From NCBI RefSeq assembly GCF_900113175.1, contig NZ_FOOK01000004.1, forward strand, positions 1 through 64,000: a stretch of DNA of 64,000 nucleotides, in the 5' to 3' direction. The stretch's first letter is position 1, and each line of letters opens with the position of its first letter. Shown piece by piece: positions 19,806-29,095 of this stretch. The notes under the pieces were generated by a model that did no database searches, was not told where the DNA came from, and saw only the letters and a program-made list of their open reading frames with translations. The DNA is from Planifilum fulgidum (GTDB lineage: Bacteria; Bacillota; Bacilli; Thermoactinomycetales; DSM-44946). The position numbers were made by a program, and so were the translations under genes.

Positions 19806-19837
19806 GGCTCAGGGCTGCCGTTCAGGGGTGGTCGCGC

Positions 19838-21526
19838 GTGTTGAAAGAACTTTCCATCCGACATTTCGCCATCATTGAACATGTCCGGTTAACCTTCGAG
19901 AACGGGTTTCACGTCTTGACCGGGGAAACGGGGGCGGGAAAATCGATATTGATCGATGCCCTCAGCCTGGTCGTGGGTGGACGAGCCTCGGCCGATTACG
20001 TGCGGCACGGGGAAAAGAAGGCGGAGATCGAGGCGCTGTTTGAAATATCCGCCGATCATCCCGTCTGCGGGGTTCTCGAAGAAATGGGCCTGGAACCGGA
20101 GGAGGATCTGCTTCTGATCCGGCGGGAAATCAGCGCAAGCGGAAAAAGCGCGTGCCGGATCAACGGAAGTCCGGTCACCCTTTCGATGCTGAAGAAGGTC
20201 GGTCGCTCCCTGCTGGACATCCACGGTCAACACGAACATCAGTCCCTTTTGCGGACCGAGGAGCATTTGGAATGGTTGGACGCCTTCGGGGATCCGTCCC
20301 TGAAGGAGCTTAGGCGCCAGTACGAGGCCCTGTATCACGAGTACCGGGCCTTGGAAAAAGAGCTGAAACGGCTGACTTCGGACGAGCGGGAAACGGCCAG
20401 GCGCATCGATCTGCTCAGCTACCAACTGGAGGAAATCGCCGCCGCCAATCTGGCGGAAGGGGAGGATCAGGAGCTGGAACAGGAGCGGAATCGCCTGGTA
20501 AACGCCGAGAAGCTGGTGAAGGCGACGGGCGATGCCTTCGAGGCGCTGTACGGGGAGGGACGGGGGGCCGATTCCCTGCAGAGCGCCCTGGTTCACCTGG
20601 AGGAGATCCGTCGCTTCGATGAATCGGTCGGCCCGGTGGCGGAACTGGTGCAATCCGCCGCATATCAGGTGGAAGAAGCGATCCGCCTGCTCGGCCGGTA
20701 CCGGGACGAACTGGAATTTGAACCGGATCGCCTGAACCAGGTGGAGGAGCGCCTCGATCTGATTCACCGGCTCAAACGGAAGTACGGAGACACGATCGAA
20801 GCCGTTTTGGCCTACGGAAAGTCCGTCGCCGAGGAGCTGGAAGAACTGAAGAACCGGGATGAGAACCGGGAAGAAGTGAAGCGGAAACTGGAGGCCGTCC
20901 AAGAGAAGCTGGAGAGCGCGGCGAAACGGTTGACAACGGCCCGGAAAAAGGCGGCCGAGCGGCTGGAACGGAGGATGGAAGAAGAATTGTCCGACCTCAA
21001 CATGGCCAACACCACCTTCCGGGTCTCCTTCCAACCGGCGGAACAGGGCTTCACCCCCACCGGCTGCGATCGGGTGGAGTTTCAGATCGCCCCCAACCCC
21101 GGCGAACCGCTCCGTCCCCTTGCCAAGATCGCGTCGGGCGGGGAATTGTCCCGGCTGATGCTGGCGTTGAAAACGATCTTTATCGATGTGGACCCCATCG
21201 GCACCGTGGTCTTTGACGAGATCGACACCGGGGTGAGCGGCCGGGCGGCACAGTCCATCGCCGAGAAGATGGCCGCTCTGGCGCGGAAAAATCAGGTGTT
21301 GTGCGTGACCCACTTGCCCCAGGTGGCTTGCATGGCCGATTTCCATTACCTTATCGTCAAGGAGGTTTCCGGACAAAGGACGCGGACGCGGGTCGAGCGA
21401 CTGGACGCCGAGGGCCGGGCGACGGAGCTGGCGCGCATGCTGGGCGGCGTGGAAGTGACGACGACGACGCGCCGGCATGCGGAGGAAATGCTTCGGCTGG
21501 CCGAGCGCATCAAACAGGCCACCTAG
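19838..21526 (+). CDS. recN: DNA repair protein RecN
   Basis: 562 residues starting at GTG (VLKELSIRHFAIIEHV). It is an SMC-like ATPase: Walker A is LTGETGAGKSILIDALSL, a long coiled coil spans roughly residues 150-390, and the C-terminal ABC signature is KIASGGELSRLMLALK followed by VVFDEIDTGVSGRAAQ. It acts early in double-strand break repair. No LexA box was recognised in the short leader. The upstream frame extension overlaps argR and is rejected. Confidence 0.95.
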   Translation: MLKELSIRHFAIIEHVRLTFENGFHVLTGETGAGKSILIDALSLVVGGRASADYVRHGEKKAEIEALFEISADHPVCGVLEEMGLEPEEDLLLIRREISASGKSACRINGSPVTLSMLKKVGRSLLDIHGQHEHQSLLRTEEHLEWLDAFGDPSLKELRRQYEALYHEYRALEKELKRLTSDERETARRIDLLSYQLEEIAAANLAEGEDQELEQERNRLVNAEKLVKATGDAFEALYGEGRGADSLQSALVHLEEIRRFDESVGPVAELVQSAAYQVEEAIRLLGRYRDELEFEPDRLNQVEERLDLIHRLKRKYGDTIEAVLAYGKSVAEELEELKNRDENREEVKRKLEAVQEKLESAAKRLTTARKKAAERLERRMEEELSDLNMANTTFRVSFQPAEQGFTPTGCDRVEFQIAPNPGEPLRPLAKIASGGELSRLMLALKTIFIDVDPIGTVVFDEIDTGVSGRAAQSIAEKMAALARKNQVLCVTHLPQVACMADFHYLIVKEVSGQRTRTRVERLDAEGRATELARMLGGVEVTTTTRRHAEEMLRLAERIKQAT

Positions 21527-21532
21527 AGAAGG

Positions 21533-21577
21533 GCTGCGCCGGTTGCATCCTGCACATGCAGGAGCGACCGGCGCAGC
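21533..21577 (+). repeat. Nested palindrome after recN
   Basis: An 11-bp outer stem GCTGCGCCGGT / ACCGGCGCAGC encloses an inner CCTGCA / TGCAGG stem. The downstream bases AGTTATTT are not a proper T tail, so it may be a weak terminator, an RNA-stability element or a protein site. Confidence 0.55.
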
Positions 21578-21590
21578 AGTTATTTACCGG

Positions 21591-21619
21591 TCATAAAAAG
21601 GAGCGGCGCGGACACCTTA
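21591..21619 (+). promoter_or_regulatory. Possible sigma-F/G-type promoter of spoIVB
   Basis: TCATA (21591-21595), 14-base spacer, then GGACACCTTA (21610-21619), one mismatch from the GGnnAnAnTR form of sigma-F -10 elements. spoIVB is forespore-expressed in Bacillus, which makes the match plausible. Confidence 0.4.
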
Positions 21620-21680
21620 AGGATACGGAAGACACAACAATCCAGGCAAAAGGGGGGGCGAGGGCAGGAGGCGCAGGAGA

Positions 21681-23027
21681 GTGATCAGCTTGCCACGATG
21701 GAAGAGACAGCAGTGGGTGGGTATTCTCCTGGTGCTGCTGCTGGTTTTCGTAAGTACCACGTCCTTTTTCCGCCAGTTCACTTCTTTCCCCGCCGAATTG
21801 CGCCTGCTTTCCGGAGATCGGGAGCAGCTTCGCTTAACCATCCCCGCCACGGTAACGGCCGATGTGGCCGATCCCGATATCCTTGCGGTCAACGGAGCGA
21901 ATCAACCGTCCGTTCCCGTCGATCTGCACCATCCATTCACCCTTTTTTCCAAGAAAAGGGGCCATACCCGTCTCACCCTCCGCCTGTTCGGAACCCTTCC
22001 GCTGAAGACGTTAAACGTCCGCGTTTTGCCCGACATCCGCGTCATTCCCGGAGGCCAATCGATCGGGGTGAAGCTCCGGTCCCGGGGAGTTCTGGTGGTG
22101 GGCCATCATCGGGTTCCGGGCAGCGGGGACGGCAAATCGCCGGGTGAACGGGCCGATATCCGGGTCGGGGATTACATTTTGGAGATGAACGGTCAGGTCA
22201 TCGAGGACGTGAATCAGGTGGCCGCCGTGGTCCGCAAGGCGGGAGAGAGCCGGCAGCCCATCGATGTCCTGATCATGCGGGATGGACAGAAAAAGAGGAC
22301 CCGCCTCGATCCGGCCTACGATCCGAAGGAAAAGGTTTACCGCATCGGCCTGTACATCCGCGATTCCGCGGCGGGCGTGGGCACGCTCACCTTTTACGAT
22401 CCGGAGCGAAAAGTGTACGGGGCGCTGGGCCATGTGATATCCGACATGGATACCGGGAAACCCATTTCCGTCGGCGGAGGAAAGATCGTCCGTTCCAACG
22501 TCAATTCCATCCGAAAGGGAACTTCCGGCGAGCCCGGAGAGAAAAGGGCCATCTTCTTTCAGGAACATCAGATTTTGGGAACCATAACAAAAAACACGCC
22601 CTTTGGCATCTTCGGGAACTTGTTGAAACGCCCCGAGAACGGACTTCATTCCGATCCGGTTCCGGTGGCCTTGAACGAACAGGTGAAGGAAGGACCGGCT
22701 GAAATTTTGACGGTGGTCGAGGGAGAGAAGGTGGAGCGGTTTGACATTGAAATCGTGCACGTGAACCGCCAGAGGGGGCCGGCGACGAAGGGGATGATCG
22801 TCAAGGTGACCGATCCCCGCCTGCTCGCCAAAACCGGGGGGATCGTGCAGGGGATGAGCGGCAGTCCCATCCTGCAGGACGGGAAACTGGTGGGGGCCGT
22901 CACCCACGTGTTCGTCAACGATCCGACCACCGGTTATGGGACGTTCATCGAGTGGATGCTTCAGGATGCGGGGATCTTCACTAACGGGGCTCGACAAGAG
23001 TCCCTTTTTTTATACGGTAATTTATAG
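21681..23027 (+). CDS. spoIVB: SpoIVB serine peptidase
   Basis: 448 residues. An N-terminal membrane/signal segment ([19 protein letters not shown]) is followed by a PDZ domain ([20 protein letters not shown], residues ~155-215) and an S55 peptidase domain whose nucleophile lies in [17 protein letters not shown] near residues 391-407. It is secreted by the forespore to trigger pro-sigma-K processing by signalling to the SpoIVF complex. The GTG start has AGGAGG 9 bases upstream. The last codons run through an imperfect hairpin with a T run (about 22986-23012). Confidence 0.93.
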   Translation: MISLPRWKRQQWVGILLVLLLVFVSTTSFFRQFTSFPAELRLLSGDREQLRLTIPATVTADVADPDILAVNGANQPSVPVDLHHPFTLFSKKRGHTRLTLRLFGTLPLKTLNVRVLPDIRVIPGGQSIGVKLRSRGVLVVGHHRVPGSGDGKSPGERADIRVGDYILEMNGQVIEDVNQVAAVVRKAGESRQPIDVLIMRDGQKKRTRLDPAYDPKEKVYRIGLYIRDSAAGVGTLTFYDPERKVYGALGHVISDMDTGKPISVGGGKIVRSNVNSIRKGTSGEPGEKRAIFFQEHQILGTITKNTPFGIFGNLLKRPENGLHSDPVPVALNEQVKEGPAEILTVVEGEKVERFDIEIVHVNRQRGPATKGMIVKVTDPRLLAKTGGIVQGMSGSPILQDGKLVGAVTHVFVNDPTTGYGTFIEWMLQDAGIFTNGARQESLFLYGNL

Positions 23028-23065
23028 AAAAAATGATGTCTATTTGGAGGAATTGATCTGGCCCC

Positions 23066-23072
23066 TGTCGAA
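23066..23072 (+). promoter_or_regulatory. 0A box (Spo0A binding site) upstream of spo0A
   Basis: Exact TGTCGAA, the Spo0A core target, 37 bases before the start codon. Upstream GGAGGAATT (23046-23054) fits a sigma-H -35, but the nearest GAAT (23074) is about 4-5 bases too far for a normal sigma-H promoter, so only the 0A box is proposed. Confidence 0.5.
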
Positions 23073-23108
23073 GGAATCTCATAGATCGTGAGAGGGGGAG
23101 GTTTGGCA

Positions 23109-23888
23109 GTGGATAAAATCCGTGTCCTGTTGGCCGATGACAATCGCGAATTCGTCCAGATGCTCCGGGACCATTTGTCGGCCCAAAGCGACATGGAAGT
23201 CATCGGAGTGGCATACAACGGAAACGAAGTGATGGAGCAATTGTCGAGGCAGATGCCCGACGTTCTGGTACTGGATATTATCATGCCCCATCTCGACGGA
23301 TTGGGCGTTTTGGAAAAACTTCAAGAAAAAAAGTTTCAGAGAGTTCCCAAAATAATCATGCTGACCGCCTTCGGTCAGGAAAACGTGACACAGCGGGCGG
23401 TGGAACTGGGTGCCGCGTACTACATACTGAAACCCTTTGATCTGGACGTTCTCACCGACCGCATTCGGCAGGTGCAAGGAATTCAGGGATCGGTGGCACC
23501 GACCCAGGCGGTCCACGACTCCGGCTCCCGCGCCTCCAACCTGGATGCGAGCATCACCCACATGATCCACGAGATCGGGGTGCCCGCCCATATCAAGGGG
23601 TATCTTTATCTGCGGGAAGCCATCTCCATGGTTTACAAGGAGGTGGAACTGCTGGGGGCCATCACCAAGACCCTGTATCCCCGGATCGCCGAGAAGTACA
23701 AAACGACGCCGAGCCGGGTGGAGCGGGCGATCCGCCACGCCATCGAGGTGGCCTGGAGCCGGGGAAACATGGAGTCCATCCGCAACCTGTTCGGGTACAC
23801 CATCAATGTGACCAAGGCCAAACCCACCAACAGCGAGTTCATCGCCATGGTGGCGGATCGCCTGCGAATCGAGCACAAGGTGGGATAG
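23109..23888 (+). CDS. spo0A: Sporulation master regulator Spo0A
   Basis: 259 residues starting at GTG ([15 protein letters not shown]) with GGGGGAGG 7 bases upstream; the GTG at 23088 and TTG at 23103 are less well placed. The receiver domain has acidic residues LADDN and the phosphorylation site VLVLDIIMP with Asp56. A linker follows, then the C-terminal DNA-binding domain ([36 protein letters not shown]). It is the response regulator of the sporulation phosphorelay. It follows spoIVB as in Bacillus. Confidence 0.97.
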   Translation: MDKIRVLLADDNREFVQMLRDHLSAQSDMEVIGVAYNGNEVMEQLSRQMPDVLVLDIIMPHLDGLGVLEKLQEKKFQRVPKIIMLTAFGQENVTQRAVELGAAYYILKPFDLDVLTDRIRQVQGIQGSVAPTQAVHDSGSRASNLDASITHMIHEIGVPAHIKGYLYLREAISMVYKEVELLGAITKTLYPRIAEKYKTTPSRVERAIRHAIEVAWSRGNMESIRNLFGYTINVTKAKPTNSEFIAMVADRLRIEHKVG

Positions 23889-23927
23889 GGGCGATCCGAC
23901 GCGCTGTACACACCGCCAGGGGAGACG

Positions 23928-23983
23928 AAACCCCGCCGCACCCCTGCGCCCGTCGGCATTCCGCCGCGGGTTAAGGGGTTTTT
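23928..23983 (+). terminator. Possible terminator of spo0A
   Basis: AAACCCC (23928-23934) can pair with GGGGTTT (23975-23981), and the right arm runs into a T stretch. The 40-base GC-rich loop has competing pairings, so folding is uncertain. Confidence 0.4.
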
Positions 23984-24592
23984 GTTTGCGCGCCCGCACC
24001 AAGCGGTGCTGGAAGACCCGGGCATTTTGACGGGAAACGATAAACCTCTGCCAATACCGCGCATACACGGCGCATCCCAGAGATCGGCGGGCCGGGCGCC
24101 GGACGGAAAACACGCGAAAGCCGGGATTTCAGCCTTTGCGGCGGAAGTCGACAAGCGCCGAAAAACGCGGCAAGCGGAGCCAGCCGAACCGGCCAAAAGG
24201 GATCAACCGGCGGAAGAAAAACAGGTGGGACGGTCGCGGATCCAGTCGGGGAGATCACGGATGCGGGGCTTGGGGAAGAGGTTCCGCCGCGGCGCCAAAT
24301 GACGAACGGACGGATTTGAAGGCATGGCGGAAGTCCGTGACATCCAGGAAAACATGATTAAAGAGGTCGCAGCGCTTTCCGTTTCCGCCTGTGTATGACA
24401 TCGGAACCATGAAGAAAATCCCGCGGGCGTCCACCTGCCGATCCAAGCATCGCGGATGTCCGGGCCGCACTCCGAAATACGGGGAGGGAGGGCAGAGAGC
24501 GATGAGGGACATCTTTCCGCTTTGCGAGGGCGGACGTGAGGCAGGGCGGAAAGGGGCGAAGCCGGGCGGAGGAATTGATCCTTCCGATCCTT
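23984..24592. other. Gene-free stretch between spo0A and steA
   Basis: About 600 bases in which the open frames look like random GC-rich frames, without ribosome sites or recognisable domains. It ends at a clean terminator (24593-24614) that belongs to no visible gene, which leaves room for a small RNA or a steA leader. No known riboswitch signature was recognised. Confidence 0.5.
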
Positions 24593-24614
24593 CCCTCCCG
24601 CCGAGGGCTTTTTT
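24593..24614 (+). terminator. Rho-independent terminator upstream of steA
   Basis: Stem CCCTC / GAGGG with a 5-base loop and CTTTTTT tail, 66 bases before the steA start. There is no coding sequence in front of it for 700 bases. Confidence 0.7.
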
Positions 24615-24679
24615 GTATGAAAATGGAGGAGACACGCATACTAACCCCAGGGATAGCGAAAAAAAGGAGTCACCCCGGC

Positions 24680-25840
24680 ATGCTTCAATGGGCGATGCGA
24701 CATCGGCACGGCGAAATCGTCGGAACGGCGGTGGTCGACGGAAAAACGAAACATCTTTTGAAGCGGATCCGTCCGGGACAGATCGCCGTGATTCACCATC
24801 GGGATCTGGACGAGGTGGCGGCGATGGGCCTGGTTGAAAAGCGGGTTCGCGCCGTGATCAACGGGGATGAATCCATCAGCGGAATCTATCCCACGCCGGG
24901 TCCGGGAAGGCTTCTCGCCGCCCACATTCCCGTCCTGGACAAGGCGGGGAATGTGTTGGAGCGGCTGGAAGACGGGATGCCCCTGTGGATCGAAGGGGAT
25001 TGCTTCGGCAGTTGGAACTCCCGGGGTGAAAAGGTCGCCCTGGGACGCGGCCGGCGTCTGACGGCCGATCTGCTGAACGAGAAGCTGGAGCAGGCGCAAT
25101 CCAACATGTCGCTCACTCTGGAACGATTTATCGAAAACACCCTGCGCCATGCCGAAAAGGAGAAGCAATTCGTCACCGGGTCCTTTCCCTCGCCGCCCCT
25201 GAAGACGGAAATCCGCGGCCGGCATGTGATCATCGTGGTCCGCGGGGCCGGCTACAAGGCGGATCTGTATGCGCTCCGCTCCTATATCGAAGAGGTGAAG
25301 CCGGTTCTGATCGCCGTGGACGGCGGGGCGGACGCGCTTCTCGAAAACGGATACCGGCCCCACATCATCGTCGGGGACATGGATTCCGTGTCCGACCGGG
25401 CGCTCCTCTGCGGGGCGGAAGTGGTGGTTCATGCGTACCCGGACGGAAGGGCACCGGGACTGAAGCGGGTGAAGGCGCTGAATCTCAACCCTCACATCCT
25501 GCCCTCGGTGGGCACCAGCGAGGATGTGGCGATGCTCCTCGCCTATGAAAAGGGGGCGGAGCTGATCGTCGCCCTCGGGACCCACACCAACATGGTGGAT
25601 TTTCTGGAAAAGGGCAGAAAGGGGATGGCCAGCACCCTGTTGGTCCGGATGAAAATCGGAACCAAGCTGGTGGATGCCAAAGGAGTGAACCAGCTGTACC
25701 GCAGCCGGATGCGATGGCGGGAACTTTCCCTGTTGGGTGCGGCTTCCGCTTTTCCGGTGATGGCGCTCGCCGCCATCAATCCGAACGCCCGCCACCTGTT
25801 CCGCATGCTGTGGCTGCATCTGAAAATGCTCGTCACCTAG
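24680..25840 (+). CDS. steA: SteA-like protein (putative cytokinetic ring protein)
   Basis: 386 residues starting at ATG behind AAAGGAG. The region with GKTKHLLKRIRPGQIAVIHH and later LIAVDGGADALLENGYRPH and IIVGDMDSVSD resembles thiamine pyrophosphokinase-like folds, as reported for SteA. The C terminus has a hydrophobic segment (LSLLGAASAFPVMALAAI). In Corynebacterium, SteA and SteB act in cell separation. The next gene is a SteB-like protein, which supports the assignment. Confidence 0.8.
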   Translation: MLQWAMRHRHGEIVGTAVVDGKTKHLLKRIRPGQIAVIHHRDLDEVAAMGLVEKRVRAVINGDESISGIYPTPGPGRLLAAHIPVLDKAGNVLERLEDGMPLWIEGDCFGSWNSRGEKVALGRGRRLTADLLNEKLEQAQSNMSLTLERFIENTLRHAEKEKQFVTGSFPSPPLKTEIRGRHVIIVVRGAGYKADLYALRSYIEEVKPVLIAVDGGADALLENGYRPHIIVGDMDSVSDRALLCGAEVVVHAYPDGRAPGLKRVKALNLNPHILPSVGTSEDVAMLLAYEKGAELIVALGTHTNMVDFLEKGRKGMASTLLVRMKIGTKLVDAKGVNQLYRSRMRWRELSLLGAASAFPVMALAAINPNARHLFRMLWLHLKMLVT

Positions 25841-25848
25841 GTGATTCC

Positions 25849-26496
25849 ATGCTCACGACTCGGTATCATCTCAGCACCATCGTCGCCATTTTTTTTGCCC
25901 TGGGGATCGGCATCCTGGTCGGAGGTTCCCTGGGGCAGCAATGGTTGAGCGAGCGGCAGCAGGCCCTCGTGGAACGCCTGGAAAAACGGTACGAAGAGGT
26001 GCGAGACCGCAGCCGGCAGCTGGAGAAGCGCATCGCGCTTCTTCAATCGGAGCTTATGGAAGGAAGGAGACAAAACCGGGAGCTGTTGAAGGCCGCGGTG
26101 AAGGATCAGCTGACGGGGCGGCGCATCCTCCTCCTGGGAGGGGATCGCAAAGCGGCCGAATCCCTGTCCGAAATCATCCGCTGGGCGGGGGGCAGCGTTT
26201 CCCGGGCGTCCGATTTGGCCGGATTGCCGGGAGAGGCGGACGCCGTCCTGCTGTTGGAGGGATATTCCGATGACTGGAAAACCGGTTTGATGAAGCGGAT
26301 GGGAGAAGGTTTGTCCATGCCCGTCATTGTCCGGGTGGGCAAGAATCAAAACGTTTCATCGGGGGAAATCCCCGTCCATTCCTTCGACGGAAAAATCGAT
26401 GATCATTCCCTGGATGCCCTGGAACTGATCCGAATGCTCAACAAGTCGATGATCGGAAAAGAGGAGCCTGTCCATGAAATCCAAACCGGCGGTTAG
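25849..26496 (+). CDS. steB: SteB/MctB-like copper transporter family protein
   Basis: 215 residues. One N-terminal membrane helix (LSTIVAIFFALGIGILVGG) precedes a coiled-coil region (residues ~25-75) and a C-terminal alpha/beta domain (RRILLLGGDRKAAESLSEII). This architecture matches the SteB/MctB (DUF3186) family, which pairs with SteA. The copper name comes from a mycobacterial member and need not apply. ATG 25849 follows GGTGAT; the 3' end overlaps the next gene. Confidence 0.75.
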   Translation: MLTTRYHLSTIVAIFFALGIGILVGGSLGQQWLSERQQALVERLEKRYEEVRDRSRQLEKRIALLQSELMEGRRQNRELLKAAVKDQLTGRRILLLGGDRKAAESLSEIIRWAGGSVSRASDLAGLPGEADAVLLLEGYSDDWKTGLMKRMGEGLSMPVIVRVGKNQNVSSGEIPVHSFDGKIDDHSLDALELIRMLNKSMIGKEEPVHEIQTGG

Positions 26497-27154
26497 CGTG
26501 ATCATTCCTGCCTACAACGAAGAGGAGCGGATCGGGGGCACCCTGCGGGCGGTAAGGCGCCTCGGATGCGATGAAGTGATTGTCGTGGACGATGGAAGCC
26601 GGGATCAAACGGCTGCCATTGCCGGCCGTTATGCCGACCAGGTGATCCGTCTCGCCAAGCACCGGGGCAAGGGTGCCGCTTTGGCCGAAGGAATCCGGTA
26701 TGCCAAGGGCGAGATCCTGTTGTTTTTGGACGCCGATCTGAAGGAACACGCCAGGCTGTCCGCGCCGCTTTTGGAACCGATTCTGAAGGGGGAGGCGGAC
26801 ATGACCATCGCCCGTTTTCCCGCTCCTTTGCGCAAGGGGGGGTTCGGATTGGTCAAGGGATTGGCCCGGTCGGGCGTGCGGCTGTTGACCGGAAAGACGC
26901 TCCAGGCCACCCTGTCGGGCCAGAGGGCGGTGAGTCGCAAAGTGATCTCGCGCCTTACGTATTTTCCCTCCGGGTTCGGCATTGAGCTGGGTTTGACCGT
27001 ACAGGCGCTCCGGGCGGGCTTTCGGGTCAAGGAGGTGCCCCTTCCGATGCGCCACCGCGAAACCGGTCGCGATCTTCGGGGATTTTGGCACCGGGGAAAG
27101 CAGTTTGTCGCCATCCTGCACACCTTGCTCCGCCTCTGGAGGCAACCGGTATGA
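26474..27154 (+). CDS. Glycosyltransferase family 2
   Basis: 226 residues, GT-A fold: PAVSVIIPAYNEEERIGGTL, VIVVDDGSRDQT and a DxD-type metal site LFLDADLKEHARL. There is no long C-terminal membrane domain. It overlaps the steB-like gene upstream and the MraY-like gene downstream, so all four likely form one operon that builds or attaches an envelope glycan. Acceptor and sugar are unknown. Confidence 0.85.
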   Translation: MKSKPAVSVIIPAYNEEERIGGTLRAVRRLGCDEVIVVDDGSRDQTAAIAGRYADQVIRLAKHRGKGAALAEGIRYAKGEILLFLDADLKEHARLSAPLLEPILKGEADMTIARFPAPLRKGGFGLVKGLARSGVRLLTGKTLQATLSGQRAVSRKVISRLTYFPSGFGIELGLTVQALRAGFRVKEVPLPMRHRETGRDLRGFWHRGKQFVAILHTLLRLWRQPV

Positions 27155-27993
27155 TGATGGCGCTGTGGGTGCTGGGAGCGGCTCTTTTTTCCGTGGCCGT
27201 CGGCCGTTGGGGGACGGCCGCAGGCGGCGCTTTTCTCTCCTCCAAGAAAGTGATGGCGCCCAATTTTCGCAACGAAGTGATCCCCACCAGCTTCGGCGGG
27301 GTGATGGCCCTTCTTCACGTGTTTGCGGTGCTGGTGGCGGTCGGAATTCCCAGGTTTTTTCTCCCCTTGGTCTCCGATTCGCTGTTTTTTGCGGTGCTGT
27401 TTGCGACCGGAACCGTCGCCTTTTTGGGATGGCTGGATGACACCCTTGGCGACACCCGGCCCAAGGGATTTCGCGGTCACCTGCTTTCTCTGGTGAGGGA
27501 GCGGAACCTGACCACCGGGGGCTTGAAGGCGCTGGGAGGAGGAATGGTGGCCGCCCTTTGCGCCGCGGCCTTCGCCCGGGACTTTGTGGAATGGCTGGTC
27601 GATGCGCTGTATATCGCCCTGATGACCAACTGGCTCAATTTGCTGGATCTCAGGCCGGGGCGGTGCCTCAAGTTTTATTTGGCCGGCGGAACCCTTCTGC
27701 TGGCTTTCTCCCTCGACCGGGCGGAGTCACTCCTATTTGTCCCCCTGTGGGGGTTGGCCCTCGCCCTGCTCAAGGAGGATCTGGCGGCCAAGGTGATGTT
27801 GGGGGACAGCGGTTCCAATCTGCTCGGCGTTCACCTGGCCCTTTGGTCCCTGAACGTCCTTTCCTTCCAGGCCATCCTCCCCTTGCTCGCTTTGCTGATG
27901 CTCGGTCATTATTACGCGGAGCGCCATTCCATCACGAAAAGGATTGAAAAAAGCCGCTTTCTTGGATATCTGGACCGGCTGGGAAGGCAGTAG
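27151..27993 (+). CDS. MraY/WecA-like membrane glycosyl-1-phosphate transferase (GT4-type)
   Basis: 280 residues with about nine membrane helices. Family motifs are GTVAFLGWLDDTLGD, the NLLDLRPGR stretch in place of the usual N-x3-DG-x-DG segment, and KVMLGDSGSNLLG with the conserved Asp. These enzymes load a sugar phosphate onto undecaprenyl phosphate. It is not mraY itself by context. ATG 27151 overlaps the previous stop and TGGAGG lies 7 bases upstream. Confidence 0.8.
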   Translation: MMMALWVLGAALFSVAVGRWGTAAGGAFLSSKKVMAPNFRNEVIPTSFGGVMALLHVFAVLVAVGIPRFFLPLVSDSLFFAVLFATGTVAFLGWLDDTLGDTRPKGFRGHLLSLVRERNLTTGGLKALGGGMVAALCAAAFARDFVEWLVDALYIALMTNWLNLLDLRPGRCLKFYLAGGTLLLAFSLDRAESLLFVPLWGLALALLKEDLAAKVMLGDSGSNLLGVHLALWSLNVLSFQAILPLLALLMLGHYYAERHSITKRIEKSRFLGYLDRLGRQ

Positions 27994-28006
27994 GAAAGCA
28001 GTGAAA

Positions 28007-28030
28007 AACCCCCGAAGGGGGCGTTTTTTC
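28007..28030 (+). terminator. Terminator between the glycosyltransferase operon and sodF
   Basis: Stem CCCCC / GGGGG with a GAA loop and a TTTTTT tail on the plus strand. The A run before the stem lets it also serve the convergent minus-strand gene. Confidence 0.8.
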
Positions 28031-28038
28031 TTTAATCA

Positions 28039-29016
28039 TTAAAAGGGCTTCCACCTCAACCGACGGGCCTTCAGATAGCGGCGGTTGACGGCGGGCCAGT
28101 TGACCACGTTCCACCAGGCGTCGATGTACGCCTTCCGGTTGTTCTGATACTTCAGATAGTAAGCGTGTTCCCATACATCCAGGGGAAGCAGGGGAACCAC
28201 ATCCCACTGGGACAGGTTTTGGTGTTTTTCCGCCTGCAGAATTTGCAGCCGTTGAGAGCGGGGGGACCAGACCAGAAGGGCCCAGCCGGATCCCTCCACC
28301 GCTTCGGCCGCCTTGGAAAAATGCTGTTTGAAGGCGTGGAAACTGCCGAAGTCCCGGATGATCTGTTTCCTGAGGTCGCCGGAGGGCTCTCCCCCTCCAT
28401 CGGGACTCATGGTTTCCCAGAACAGGGTGTGCAAGTAGTGACCCGCGCCGTTGAAGGCCGCTTCCCGCTCCCAGTGTTTGATCAGCTCGAAATTTCCCGT
28501 CCTGCGCGCCTGGTACATCATCCGTTCCGCCCGGTTGAGGCCGTCCACATAGCTTTTGTGATGCTTGTCGTGATGAAGGCGCATCGTTTTTTCGTCGATG
28601 TGAGGTTCAAGGGCGTCGTAGGGGTAGGGAAGGGGAGGCAGCGTGTGCCGGCCGATCGGCACGGGATTGAAGAGAAGCCGTTCTTCTGCACGGGAATCCT
28701 TCGGCTCCGCTCCGGAGAATTCCCCCGGCAACTCTTCCGTGCCGAGGATGCCGGCGGCGGGGGAAGCCGGGATGTCCCCCAGGATGCGCTGAAGCCGGTG
28801 ATGGCTGTTCCAGGCTTTTTTCATCAGATCATAGAGCGGGATGGGATGATCCCCGATTTGAAGGCTCCTCTTTTCCAGGGATTTCAAGCGGTGCAACATC
28901 CGTTCGACCTCCGCGTTTCCCGCGTCGAGGCCATCCAGCAGGGCCCGTCCGCGGCGGGCAAAGGAGCGGACGGCCCGCTTGATCGCTTCCGCATGTCTGT
29001 CGCCTGGATAATCCAT
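28039..29016 (-). CDS. Superoxide dismutase (Fe/Mn) with N-terminal extension
   Basis: 325 residues. The C-terminal ~200 residues are a complete Fe/Mn SOD with metal ligands in RLHHDKHHKSYV, AGHYLHTLFWETM and LPLDVWEHAYYLKYQN. The first ~115 residues are an extra helical, charged domain ending in a Pro-rich linker, as in Bacillus SodF-type proteins. No signal peptide is visible. ATG on the minus strand follows AAGGGG. It converts superoxide to peroxide; the role of the extension is unknown. Confidence 0.92.
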   Translation of the reverse strand: MDYPGDRHAEAIKRAVRSFARRGRALLDGLDAGNAEVERMLHRLKSLEKRSLQIGDHPIPLYDLMKKAWNSHHRLQRILGDIPASPAAGILGTEELPGEFSGAEPKDSRAEERLLFNPVPIGRHTLPPLPYPYDALEPHIDEKTMRLHHDKHHKSYVDGLNRAERMMYQARRTGNFELIKHWEREAAFNGAGHYLHTLFWETMSPDGGGEPSGDLRKQIIRDFGSFHAFKQHFSKAAEAVEGSGWALLVWSPRSQRLQILQAEKHQNLSQWDVVPLLPLDVWEHAYYLKYQNNRKAYIDAWWNVVNWPAVNRRYLKARRLRWKPF

Positions 29017-29095
29017 GATAACCCCTTCTTTTCACGCGATTTACCGATAGCATATGAGAGAGGGGTTGGAGGTGTGCCCAGGGCGTGCGCCGCGC

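Noticed and set aside
23046-23079. Sigma-H promoter for spo0A
   Set aside because: The -35 GGAGGAATT is ideal but the only GAAT -10 is about 16 bases away instead of 11-12; only the 0A box was kept.
24618-24643. CATACTA upstream of steA as a sigma-G promoter
   Set aside because: No TGAATA-like -35 at the needed 17-18 base distance.
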